Source: Rhodospirillaceae bacterium
Lineage (GTDB): Bacteria > Pseudomonadota > Alphaproteobacteria > TMED109
NCBI GenBank assembly: GCA_902615805.1
Contig: CACMQH010000012.1
Location: 1 to 35,028, forward strand
Length of the DNA stretch: 35,028 nucleotides
Reading direction: 5' to 3'
Part shown: piece by piece, positions 26,511 to 33,488 of the stretch
Position numbering within the stretch: the first letter of the stretch is position 1
Layout: every line of letters starts with the position of its first letter
The notes under the pieces: generated by a model
Told to the model about the DNA's origin: nothing
Databases searched by the model: none
The model's input: the letters and a program-made list of their open reading frames with translations, nothing else
Made by a program: the position numbers and the translations under genes

Positions 26511-26850
26511 ACCTTAATCATATATGCCTATTAATAATTAACAATTAATTATTTCCTTGCTTATAGAATGATTCATATTAGCGTTTTAAGAGTCGTGGGA
26601 TTCATGTAAACCAATTTTAGCTACATTGGTACCAAATAAGCTTTAACGACTCTGTATGATTCTTAAATGGAACCTATTTATTATGTCCATACTAGACTGT
26701 TTTTTTTAAGTCTCTTCTATAACTAACTCTGTTTAAATTAATTTTATGATGACACATCATCTTTCAATCATCATATACATACCTATTAGTTATCATCGAC
26801 CATTACAGAACCACAAGTTTTGAAAAAGGGTGTCTTGCAACACCCTCTTT
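26511..26850. other. gene-free stretch with nested stems (structured core 26565-26662)
   Basis: This 340-bp spacer has no credible ORF. Its left part holds nested inverted repeats: AGAGTCGT (26589-26596) with ACGACTCT (26646-26653), and inside them ACCAAT (26610-26615) with ATTGGT (26625-26630). The outer arms AGAAT-gatt-CATA and TATGATTCT can extend the stem. The middle part has a small GATGA/TCATC hairpin near 26747-26760 and is otherwise unremarkable. A terminator lies at its right end. It may be a small RNA or a decayed element. Confidence 0.45.
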
Positions 26851-26852
26851 TT
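26823..26852 (-). terminator. intrinsic terminator of outer-membrane protein gene
   Basis: A GC-rich 6-bp stem GGGTGT/ACACCC with loop CTTGCA is flanked by A5 on the left and T-rich DNA on the right, so it can work on both strands. On the minus strand it directly follows the stop at 26851. Confidence 0.85.
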
Positions 26853-27894
26853 AGAATGCTTTTTGATAACCAATGATAATACTGCCTGTTTTTTTCATTT
26901 GAAGACCATTATTATCTTGTTTAATAGGTAAGGTATATTCAAAAGCTAATCTATGTCCTTTTAGATAATTATTTTGACCTAATAAATTTAAAGATAAGCT
27001 TAAATCAAATCCATCTCCACCATAATTCTTTGTATCTTGAGTAGGATTTCTTCCACTTATAGAGTTATCTCTTCCATCTATTTCTTCTTGATTATAGTAC
27101 TTCAGTCGTCCTGCAATAGAGGCTTTTTCATTAATCAAAAAACTGGTCCATGAAGTGATATCAAAATAATTTCCAAAACTCCAACCATTTTGGTCATTTA
27201 GAGCTGTTTTATAATTACTTTGAAACCCCATACCAAAGTTTTCAAAATCTTTATTTATGGTAAATGCTCCTTTTAAATCATAGGTACCTGAACCTAGTTG
27301 CATTCCATAAGGAGCTCTTATAGTTGGTCTACTACTATTTGGCATAAGCACTTCTACAGTTTCTGTAACAGAACCTGTAGGCAAAGACAAACCTATATTT
27401 AAATGAGATTTAATATTAAAAATACTTTTGCTATTAATCATAGCAGTTATGCTTGTATCCCCTATTCCTTTTGTTTCTGCCTCAAACTCACCAACTACAG
27501 CTGTGCCTCCCATATTATAAGTAGTATGAGACATTTTCTTTTTAATGTAATTAGTCATCAACATAATAGTAAGATTGTCAGAAGGAGCATACATTCCTCC
27601 CAACATATGCATTTCCATATTCATTTCTTTAGGTAGTATTCTATAGGTTTGACCAGTTCTACTATTAGTTAAACTTAGTGAATTGGTATTATTTATATTA
27701 TTTCCATTATTAATTAATTCCTCCATACTCATTTTCATAAATCTGTATGAAATCATGTATTCGTCAGATAAATGTAAATGGTCTCCCATAACACCAATAG
27801 GGGCATGAGAGTCTGGTTTAGGTAGTTTGTGGTCTGCTAAAATTTTGGATGTTGTCATAATAAATAACAACACAAATAACAATAGTGTTTTCAT
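26851..27894 (-). CDS. outer-membrane beta-barrel transporter-like protein (metal-cluster type)
   Basis: The 347-residue protein has a signal peptide ending ILA-DH and then SHAPIGVMGDHLHLSDEYMISYRFMKMSM. This start is typical of a family annotated as transporter that sits beside copper or zinc genes in many proteobacteria. It has repeated amphipathic strands with Gly and aromatic girdles and ends in aromatic Phe (YQKAF), as outer-membrane barrels do. The Met- and His-rich N-terminus suggests metal association, which is inferred. The Cys-containing envelope protein upstream in the same direction supports a heavy-metal role. Confidence 0.75.
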   Translation of the reverse strand: MKTLLLFVLLFIMTTSKILADHKLPKPDSHAPIGVMGDHLHLSDEYMISYRFMKMSMEELINNGNNINNTNSLSLTNSRTGQTYRILPKEMNMEMHMLGGMYAPSDNLTIMLMTNYIKKKMSHTTYNMGGTAVVGEFEAETKGIGDTSITAMINSKSIFNIKSHLNIGLSLPTGSVTETVEVLMPNSSRPTIRAPYGMQLGSGTYDLKGAFTINKDFENFGMGFQSNYKTALNDQNGWSFGNYFDITSWTSFLINEKASIAGRLKYYNQEEIDGRDNSISGRNPTQDTKNYGGDGFDLSLSLNLLGQNNYLKGHRLAFEYTLPIKQDNNGLQMKKTGSIIIGYQKAF

Positions 27895-27940
27895 GTTTCC
27901 TCTCTTTGATAAATTAAAATTTTTAGTTACTTTTTCAGGT

Positions 27941-28288
27941 CTACAATTTATTTATAGGAGGACCCCTAATAGTATTTATTTGGAAGTTTTTAGAAAATAT
28001 TAATTGAGAAAAGTTATTTTCATATTTGGAAATAAGAAAATTTTTAAAATTATCAGACTTAATTAAGTTTAATGAAAAATCTGGAAAACAATTAATACAT
28101 ATATCACATTCCTCATGAAACTTGTTTTCATCGATAAGCTTTCCATTAGGAAGTAGTATTTTATATCCACTATAGGAACATATTTTTTGAAAGCTACCAC
28201 TTTCAAACATTTTTGCTATCAAAATATTTGAAAAAGTAGTACTTATCAGTATCGAAAATACTAAATAAGAATTAATAAATAATTTCAA
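27941..28288 (-). CDS. small Cys-containing envelope protein (DUF2946-like)
   Basis: I start it at the TTG at 28288, six bases after an AGGAGA ribosome site, giving 115 residues with a signal or anchor segment (YLVFSILISTTFSNILIA). The longer frame to 28390 only reads into a repeat and lacks a signal. The mature part has IC-SYSGYKILLPNG followed by HEECDICINC, the iC...hCxxC layout seen in DUF2946 proteins, which accompany copper genes. The match is partial. It lies 47 bp before the outer-membrane barrel gene and is likely in one transcript with it. Confidence 0.55.
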   Translation of the reverse strand: MKLFINSYLVFSILISTTFSNILIAKMFESGSFQKICSYSGYKILLPNGKLIDENKFHEECDICINCFPDFSLNLIKSDNFKNFLISKYENNFSQLIFSKNFQINTIRGPPINKL

Positions 28289-28368
28289 AACTTCTCCTTT
28301 CTTTACGTTACCTTTTTTGTTTTTATTTAAAAGAACTTTTTTTGCTTTTATTTTTATTTGTATAGATA

Positions 28369-28465
28369 TTTTGGACCACTTCAGGACCACTACATTTTTT
28401 TAACGGGGAGCCACGGCTAGATATTGGTTCTTTTTGTTTCTTGCAAAAACAAATTCCTTATTTTA
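28369..28465 (+). repeat. att-like repeat, copy 2 (flank only) with hairpin
   Basis: This is a copy of 33240-33336 with many identical blocks: TTGGACCACT, AGGACCAC, ACATTTTTTT, GGGGAG, and TCTTTTTGTTTCTTGCAAAA followed by CCTTATTTTA. It carries GGACCA at 28373-28378 and 28384-28389 separated by CTTCA. A hairpin TTTTTG/CAAAAA lies at 28431-28449. No tRNA part remains, although the preceding 15 bp still resemble the TTGAATAACTTG flank. It separates the metal-related module from the CoA module. Confidence 0.7.
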
Positions 28466-28519
28466 CTTTATATTAAGTTTTAATAATGTAAATTAATATA
28501 AAATAGACATGTATACTTT

Positions 28520-29281
28520 ATGAAAAATAATTTGATACAATTAAATTTACAAGATAATTTGGCAATTATTTTTATGAATAGCCCACCAAATAATTTAATA
28601 AATAATCAATTTTTGGATTCTTTGCAAAAAAATATTTATGATGCTGAGAAGAAAGGAGCAAGGGCATTGTTAATAACAAGCAAGATTAAACATTTTTGCG
28701 CAGGAGCAGATCCAGATTTTTTTTTAAAAAAATCTTCTAAAAAGAAAAATGATCCTATGAGGTTAATACGTATAATAGAAAGTGTAAAAATACCGACTGT
28801 AGCAGCCATCAAAGGAGCAGCTTTAGGAGGTGGTTTTGAATTAGCTTTGGGATGTGATTTTATAATTGCAGCAGATACTTCTCGTATAGGATTAGTAGAA
28901 ACCTCAGTAGGACTTATACCACTTGCTGGTGGGGTTCAGAGACTAATCAACAGAGTAGGATCAGCAAGAACAAAAGAAATTGCAATGTTCGGCAGAAGAT
29001 ATGACGCGAGAACACTAGAAAATTGGGGCGCTATAAATATGGTAGTTCCAGAACTAAATCTTTTAGATGCTTCTATAGCATTTTCAAAACAATTGTCTAA
29101 TGGTCCAACTAATGCACTAAAGGAAATAAAAAAAATAGCTGATAATACAGTTATGTACGGTATTAAAAAAGCTGATACAGAGGCAGAAAAGTCAATTAAA
29201 AATGTTCTAAAATCACCCGATGCTAAAATAGGAATAAATTTCTTAGCAGGTAAAGAGAATAAAATAAATTTTAAAGGATAG
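28520..29281 (+). CDS. enoyl-CoA hydratase (crotonase family)
   Basis: The 253-residue protein has CoA-binding/oxyanion segments KHFCAGADPDF and IKGAALGGGFELALGCDF. Both Glu expected for hydratase activity are present: one in LVETSVGLIPLAGG and one in ARTKEIAMF. It hydrates trans-2-enoyl-CoA, or the similar crotonobetainyl-CoA. The CaiB-type CoA-transferase gene begins 4 bp after its stop, so the two form an operon that may activate and hydrate a short carboxylate. The promoter is presumably in the repeat-derived spacer upstream. Confidence 0.92.
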   Translation: MKNNLIQLNLQDNLAIIFMNSPPNNLINNQFLDSLQKNIYDAEKKGARALLITSKIKHFCAGADPDFFLKKSSKKKNDPMRLIRIIESVKIPTVAAIKGAALGGGFELALGCDFIIAADTSRIGLVETSVGLIPLAGGVQRLINRVGSARTKEIAMFGRRYDARTLENWGAINMVVPELNLLDASIAFSKQLSNGPTNALKEIKKIADNTVMYGIKKADTEAEKSIKNVLKSPDAKIGINFLAGKENKINFKG

Positions 29282-29285
29282 TTGA

Positions 29286-30509
29286 ATGTCTGGGCCACTT
29301 AAAGGGATAAAAGTTGTAGACTTCACAAGAGTTTTAGCAGGACCACATTTTACGAAGATTTTGTGTGATATGGGAGCAGAGGTAATTAAAATTGAACATC
29401 CAGAAAATGGTGATTTATCAAGATTAGGTCCGCCTATTACTAAAAACTTTTCACATTATTATGTTCAACAAAATGTAGGAAAAAAATGTATTTCTTTAGA
29501 TTTAAATAAGAAAGAAGGAAGAGTTATAGTTGAACAATTGATAAAGAAAGCAGATATAGTTGCTGAAAATTTTAGACCCGGTACTTTAGCTGCATTTAAA
29601 TTAGATTATGACAGCATAAAAGACTTAAATAAAAAATTAGTATATGTTTCTATAAGTGGCTATGGACAAGATGGACCCATGAGAGGAAAAGCTGCTTTCG
29701 CTCCTACAGTTCATGCAGAATGTGGAACTGCTTTTGCAAAGTTTAAACATGAAAATATAAAATTGACTGATTTTGAAGCTATGCAGAGTGATTTTTCTCA
29801 TGCAGACGTATATACAGGTTTAGAAGCTTCTATTTCCTGTCTCGCAGCTTTAAATAATGCACAAAAAACAGGAATAGGACAGCATATTGATATTAGTCTG
29901 GCAGCTACGATGATTGCAGTTAATGAAAGAGCACATGCAGAACTATCTGGAGATAACGATAACGGTGGTGAGCCATTTGCTTTATCTGCTCCTATATCCC
30001 CTTATTTAAGACTAAATTCCGGAGAAATAATAGTTATTGCTGCAAGTCCTATTTTAAGTTTTGTTTTTTTTCGATATGCAAGAATGATGAGAAGATTAGA
30101 TTTGATTGATAATCCAAAATATAAAACTGCTAAATTAAGAAGACAAAATTATAAAGACTTAATGAAAGAAGTTAATGATTGGGTATCTACTTTTAGAAAT
30201 GCAGAAGATTTGGAAGCACAAGTAAGTGAAGCAGGATTAGCTATAGGAAAATTAAGGAATATGAAAGAATTTGCTGAAGGTCCTTGGGGAGATTATTGGC
30301 AAATAATTAGAAAAATTAAAATCGATAAGGATAATATAATTAAAATACCTGGGCTACCTTGGAAGTTTTCTCGTACAAAATGTGAACCTCAAAATCACTT
30401 AGCAAACAGAGGTATGGACAATGAAAAAATATTAGTTGATCTTGGTTATACAAAAAAAGAAATAAAGAAATTGTACTTGAAAAATATATTATCAGAAGGA
30501 AATATTTAA
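29286..30509 (+). CDS. CaiB/BaiF-type (family III) CoA-transferase
   Basis: The 407-residue protein starts PLKGIKVVDFTRVLAGPH and has MGAEVIKIEHPENGD, SLDLNKKEG, VAENFRPGT and ISGYGQDGP in order, all typical of family III transferases. The catalytic Asp is expected at DFEAMQSDFSHADVYTG near residues 165-181. It moves CoA between carboxylates. Its partner is the enoyl-CoA hydratase upstream; a CaiC-like ligase is 9 kb away in the core. A tRNA-Ser relic begins 3 bp after its stop codon, so the gene abuts a former integration junction. Confidence 0.94.
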   Translation: MSGPLKGIKVVDFTRVLAGPHFTKILCDMGAEVIKIEHPENGDLSRLGPPITKNFSHYYVQQNVGKKCISLDLNKKEGRVIVEQLIKKADIVAENFRPGTLAAFKLDYDSIKDLNKKLVYVSISGYGQDGPMRGKAAFAPTVHAECGTAFAKFKHENIKLTDFEAMQSDFSHADVYTGLEASISCLAALNNAQKTGIGQHIDISLAATMIAVNERAHAELSGDNDNGGEPFALSAPISPYLRLNSGEIIVIAASPILSFVFFRYARMMRRLDLIDNPKYKTAKLRRQNYKDLMKEVNDWVSTFRNAEDLEAQVSEAGLAIGKLRNMKEFAEGPWGDYWQIIRKIKIDKDNIIKIPGLPWKFSRTKCEPQNHLANRGMDNEKILVDLGYTKKEIKKLYLKNILSEGNI

Positions 30510-30511
30510 AA

Positions 30512-30612
30512 CCTGCAAGCGTTCTGTGGGTTCGAATTCCATCCTCACCGCCATTCTTTATGACTTCCGTGACATTGAATAACTTACGTGGACCACAGTA
30601 GGACCAAAGAGA
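30512..30612 (+). pseudogene. tRNA-Ser 3' half plus att-like flank, copy 3
   Basis: From TGCAAGCGTT (variable arm) to CCGCCA (30513-30553) this is the 3' half of tRNA-Ser with a few substitutions in the T arm and acceptor. The flank follows: ACTTCCGTGACATTGAATAA, then GGACCA at 30590-30595 and 30601-30606 separated by CAGTA, then AAAGAGAT resembling copy 1. The 5' half is missing. The rest of the 256-bp spacer up to 30765 shows a slightly more GC-rich, Arg-codon-rich stretch (30613-30717) of unknown origin and nothing else. Confidence 0.85.
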
Positions 30613-30765
30613 TATTTGAACCCATAGATAAACGTGCAAATGGTCGTTCGAGAGTTCGTATAAGGAACAGAAAAGCCCCTACTCTTTCTAAAATCTTTAC
30701 ACGTAAACTTATGTTATAAAATAGTTATAGAATAAACATTATTAATAAGTTTAATTCTTTACATC

Positions 30766-31284
30766 CTAAAAGTGATTTTTAACATTAATTAGCTTTTTTG
30801 ATTTTTCTATTACATAGACTGATTTTTTCTTTTCTCCTAATATCTTAATGTTTAGCTTTTTTCCATTTTCAAAACTTTTAAAATATTTTATGTAAATTAT
30901 TTTTAGTTTAGATATTTTATTACAGACAAACTTATAACTACTTATAAATTCAGAATGTTTTCCCTCATTTATAACATTTGCTGAATAAGACTGTATTTTG
31001 CATTCCGCGGAACCTGAAGGAGAAATCAAATTCTTATAGTCCGATAAAATATTAATTGCATTCTTTACCTTTTCAATATCATTCTGTTGTTTTGCCTCAT
31101 ATTCAAAACCTACTATATCATTTCCTGGCATTTCAAATTCAAATAATAAAGTATTTTTTTCTTGGACTATATTTAAGGTACTAACGCCATGAACATGAGT
31201 AGCCAAAGATTTTTTTTTACTATGAGCATTTGCAAACGATGAAATTAATATAATCAAAATAGATATTTTCAATAAAATATACAT
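30766..31284 (-). CDS. ZrgA/DUF2796-like periplasmic metal protein
   Basis: The 172-residue protein has a signal peptide ending ANA-HS. The mature start SLATHVHGVSTLNIVQEKNTLLFEFEMPGNDIVGFEYEAK is the signature of the DUF2796/ZrgA family, linked to zinc uptake in Vibrio. The usual long His/Asp-rich central insert is absent; only a few His remain. It has a perfect GGAGG site before its ATG and shares a divergent control region containing a Fur-like palindrome with the peroxiredoxin operon. The role in metal acquisition is inferred. Confidence 0.8.
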   Translation of the reverse strand: MYILLKISILIILISSFANAHSKKKSLATHVHGVSTLNIVQEKNTLLFEFEMPGNDIVGFEYEAKQQNDIEKVKNAINILSDYKNLISPSGSAECKIQSYSANVINEGKHSEFISSYKFVCNKISKLKIIYIKYFKSFENGKKLNIKILGEKKKSVYVIEKSKKLINVKNHF

Positions 31285-31328
31285 AAAACCTCCATAATTA
31301 GGAATATTTTATAACATATTTGATTATT

Positions 31329-31349
31329 ATTATCAATGAGAATGATAAT
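31329..31349. promoter_or_regulatory. Fur-like operator in divergent control region
   Basis: The palindrome ATTATC-AATGAGAAT-GATAAT matches the character of a Fur box (AATGAGAATGATAATTATT reads as overlapping GATAAT-type repeats). It lies between the ZrgA-like gene (leftward) and the unknown/peroxiredoxin operon (rightward), about 45 bp from the first and 39 bp from the second start. Metal-dependent control of both is likely. Zur or another Fur-family regulator is an alternative. Confidence 0.65.
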
Positions 31350-31387
31350 TATTTGCATATTATATATTTTATGATATATATTTATTT

Positions 31388-31852
31388 ATGAGCTTAGATT
31401 ATTATGACCTACCATTTGGAGCACAGCTATTACTTTGGACATCGAGGGTAGTTATTAATAGCAGTTGCAGAAGTTCTCCTAATAAATATGACTTAGTAGA
31501 CATGGCTTATAAAAAGGTAGGTTTAGAGAAAGGCCTTTTTTTATTAAAAGATTTCTTAGTACACTTACGAAATAATAAAAATTTTAAATTACAATCAATT
31601 TGTTCTAGATATTTAATTTCTAATGAAATAAATCTAATTAATTGCTTAGAAGACAATAAATATTCTAATTTTAATAATGCTTATTATTTAAAAATATGGT
31701 CTATAAATAAAAATATTTCAGAATTTTGTAAAGCAGCACATAAATTATCAATTTCATTTAAACATTTAAAATTAAATACAGATATTAGTTTAATAATAAA
31801 CAATAAAGTAATAACAGATAAGGATAATTATAGAAATTTAACAATACATTAA
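31388..31852 (+). CDS. conserved-type protein of unknown function, 154 aa
   Basis: The protein has no signal peptide and appears mainly helical. The N-terminus DYYDLPFGAQLLLWTSRVVI and the following helical region resemble an unnamed proteobacterial family that begins with an aromatic-rich GAQLxLW motif. I know no function for it. It is the first gene of the peroxiredoxin-AhpD operon, 14 bp before the peroxiredoxin gene, and under the Fur-like box, so a role in peroxide or metal stress is a reasonable inference only. Confidence 0.7.
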   Translation: MSLDYYDLPFGAQLLLWTSRVVINSSCRSSPNKYDLVDMAYKKVGLEKGLFLLKDFLVHLRNNKNFKLQSICSRYLISNEINLINCLEDNKYSNFNNAYYLKIWSINKNISEFCKAAHKLSISFKHLKLNTDISLIINNKVITDKDNYRNLTIH

Positions 31853-31866
31853 GAAGGAGAGAATAA

Positions 31867-32412
31867 ATGATAAGCATAGGACAAGAAATCATAGACTTTG
31901 AAATTATAGGAGTAAAACCAAAATTTAATAATCATGAAGAGAATGGCGAAAGTGCTTTTGAGAATATTCATAAAGGCTCATTTCAGAATAAATGGAAAGT
32001 AATTTATTTTTACCCTAAAGATTTTACGTTTGTATGTCCTACAGAAATAGTAGAATTTGCAAATCTAAACCAAGAGTTTATGGATAGAGATTGTATTGTA
32101 TTAGGAGGAAGCACAGATAATGAATTTTGCAAGTTAGCATGGAGAAGAGAACATCCTGACTTAAAAAGCTTAAATCAGTGGTCATTTTCTGATACACAAG
32201 GAACGTTGGTTGATGCATTAGGAATTAGGTCAGAGGAAGGCGTAGCTTATAGAGCTACATTTATCATAGACCCACATAATATTATACAACATATAACTGT
32301 AAATAATTTAAATGTTGGAAGAAATCCTTCTGAAACACTTAGAATATTAGATGCCTTACAAACAGATGAATTATGCCCATGTAATAGACCAGTGGGAGGA
32401 GACACCATATAG
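31867..32412 (+). CDS. ahpC: peroxiredoxin, AhpC-type (AhpD-linked)
   Basis: The 181-residue protein has the peroxidatic Cys57 in FTFVCPTEI, with the AhpC/Prx context FYPKDFTFVCP and the GGSTDNEF and WSFSDTQG segments. The C-terminus has DELCPCNRPVGGD, with Cys170 and Cys172. This two-cysteine tail is the arrangement of the mycobacterial AhpC that is reduced by AhpD rather than by AhpF, which fits the AhpD-like gene 12 bp downstream. It reduces peroxides and peroxynitrite in the cytoplasm. An AGGAGAG site precedes the start. Confidence 0.94.
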   Translation: MISIGQEIIDFEIIGVKPKFNNHEENGESAFENIHKGSFQNKWKVIYFYPKDFTFVCPTEIVEFANLNQEFMDRDCIVLGGSTDNEFCKLAWRREHPDLKSLNQWSFSDTQGTLVDALGIRSEEGVAYRATFIIDPHNIIQHITVNNLNVGRNPSETLRILDALQTDELCPCNRPVGGDTI

Positions 32413-32424
32413 AGTTTTTTTAAT

Positions 32425-32946
32425 ATGAATATAAAAGAATTAATTAATACATTTCCTGATTATGCTAAAGACATAAAACTTAATTATTCTAAAATATTAA
32501 ATGAAGATATTTTAAATAAGAAACAATTATATGGCATAATATTAATATCTAGTTTTACTACACAATTAAACAGTTTAAAAGATGCTGCCTTAGAAGAAAC
32601 AAAGGAGTTTATTGATGAAGAATTAATGGAAGATGTATATGGCGCATACTCCATTATGTCAATGAATGCAATTTATTATAGATTTACCCATCTATCAGCA
32701 GAGAATGATTATTTTACTATGCCAGCTAACTTGAGAATGCAATATTTATCAAAGTTTAAAATTGATAAATCTGATTTTGAGATGTTATGTTTAGCAGTAG
32801 CCATAATAATTGGTTGTGGTAAATGTATTAATGCTCATGAAAATATTTTAAGAGAAAATAATATCTCAAAATTACATATTCAAACAGTGGCAAGAATAGC
32901 ATCTATTGTTAATTCTATAGCAAATGTAATAAGAGTTTTAAATTGA
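32425..32946 (+). CDS. ahpD: AhpD-like alkylhydroperoxidase (CMD family)
   Basis: The 173-residue helical protein has the CxxC-containing segment IIGCGKCINAHENILREN near residues 130-147, the AhpD/carboxymuconolactone-decarboxylase redox motif (CxxC with His three residues on). As in mycobacteria, it probably passes electrons from a lipoyl partner to AhpC. Its position right after the two-Cys-tail peroxiredoxin supports this. The TGA stop overlaps the TTG start of the next small gene (TTGA). Confidence 0.92.
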   Translation: MNIKELINTFPDYAKDIKLNYSKILNEDILNKKQLYGIILISSFTTQLNSLKDAALEETKEFIDEELMEDVYGAYSIMSMNAIYYRFTHLSAENDYFTMPANLRMQYLSKFKIDKSDFEMLCLAVAIIIGCGKCINAHENILRENNISKLHIQTVARIASIVNSIANVIRVLN

Positions 32947-33119
32947 GCTATCATCCCTTATATGGAATATTATTTTTTTTTATTTGTTTATTTGTTGCAT
33001 ATATATTTGGAAGAAAAAGTTTATTAAAAAATAATAAAAAATTTAATAAAAAAGAAAACTACGTATATACACGTGAACTCATTTCACCTGATGCACCTTG
33101 GTTAGATAAAAATAAATAA
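32943..33119 (+). CDS. 58-residue single-pass membrane protein, TTG start
   Basis: This is a short open frame that begins with TTG overlapping the ahpD stop (TTGA) and ends at the TAA at 33117-33119. The translation starts MSYHPLYGILFFFICLFVA, one transmembrane helix, then YIFGRKSLLKNNKK (basic, cytoplasmic) and ends ISPDAPWLDKNK. The overlap, the clear membrane topology and the conserved-looking C-terminal motif argue that it is real and translationally coupled. I do not know its function. The N-terminus may carry formyl-Met from TTG. Confidence 0.65.
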   Translation: MSYHPLYGILFFFICLFVAYIFGRKSLLKNNKKFNKKENYVYTRELISPDAPWLDKNK

Positions 33120-33121
33120 AA

Positions 33122-33203
33122 TTGAATGATATCTAAAAAACTCCGTTCTTAAAAACCGCGAACGTACAAGCGTTCCATGGATTCAATCCCACCCTCACCG
33201 CCA
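33122..33203 (+). pseudogene. decayed tRNA-Ser, copy 4
   Basis: The segment aligns to nearly the whole tRNA-Ser from the D arm on. It runs CTCCG, CTTAAAAACC, CGAACGTACAAGCGTTCC, and AATCCCACCCTCACCGCCA, with single-base losses in the anticodon stem and T loop. The anticodon position would now be TAA. The D arm and acceptor 5' strand are too degraded to pair, so it is not functional. Confidence 0.85.
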
Positions 33204-33336
33204 TGCTTATATAGATACTTCCTAGACATTGAATAACTTGTTTGGACCACTACAGGACCACAACATTTTTTTGATGGGGAGTTAAGGCAAGTAATTGGGT
33301 CTTTTTGTTTCTTGCAAAAACAGATACCTTATTTTA
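33204..33336 (+). repeat. att-like flank repeat, copy 4 (longest)
   Basis: The first 57 bp are nearly identical to copy 1 after the intact tRNA (ACTTCCTAGACATTGAATAA, CTTGTTTGGACCA). From 33240 on the copy matches 28369-28465. It thus joins the two repeat classes and shows they derive from one unit. It has GGACCA at 33244-33249 and 33255-33260, separated by CTACA, and a TTTTTG/CAAAAA hairpin at 33302-33320. The stretch 33337-33488 holds only copy 5 and no gene. Confidence 0.8.
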
Positions 33337-33390
33337 GAATCTAAATAGTTATTCAATAGTTTAGCCTGGTTATTAGGGCTATAGAAGAAC

Positions 33391-33432
33391 TGTGAAGTCT
33401 GCTGAGTGGTCGAAAGCTCCGGTCTTGAAATC
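33391..33432 (+). pseudogene. tRNA-Ser 5' half, copy 5
   Basis: GCTGAGTGGTCGAAAGCTCC and GGTCTTGAAA are identical to the D arm and anticodon arm of tRNA-Ser. The preceding GTGAAGTCT is a decayed acceptor strand. Similarity stops just after the anticodon loop, so only a 5' half is present. Confidence 0.85.
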
Positions 33433-33488
33433 CACTGAATGTGATTTAATTGCTTAACTTTAAACCACGCTAAGTAATTTAGAATCAG

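Noticed and set aside
28289-28390. Upstream extension of the Cys-containing envelope protein
   Set aside because: The extra 34 codons read into the att-like repeat. A TTG with an AGGAGA site at 28288 directly precedes a signal segment.
28936-29298. Minus-strand open frame of 120 codons opposite enoyl-CoA hydratase
   Set aside because: It lies fully antisense to a convincing crotonase gene with both catalytic Glu residues, and it has no recognisable family features.
30340-30639. Minus-strand open frame of 99 codons containing GGEDGIRTH
   Set aside because: This is the reverse complement of the tRNA-Ser relic at 30512-30553. Translated tRNA-Ser gives this familiar spurious GEDGIRTH peptide. 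It also overlaps the CoA-transferase on the other strand.
30613-30717. Possible residual coding fragment (Arg-rich, ending at a TAA near 30719)
   Set aside because: The open stretch runs out of the repeat with no start codon or ribosome site, and its translation matches nothing I recognise. It is noted only as unexplained, slightly GC-richer DNA.
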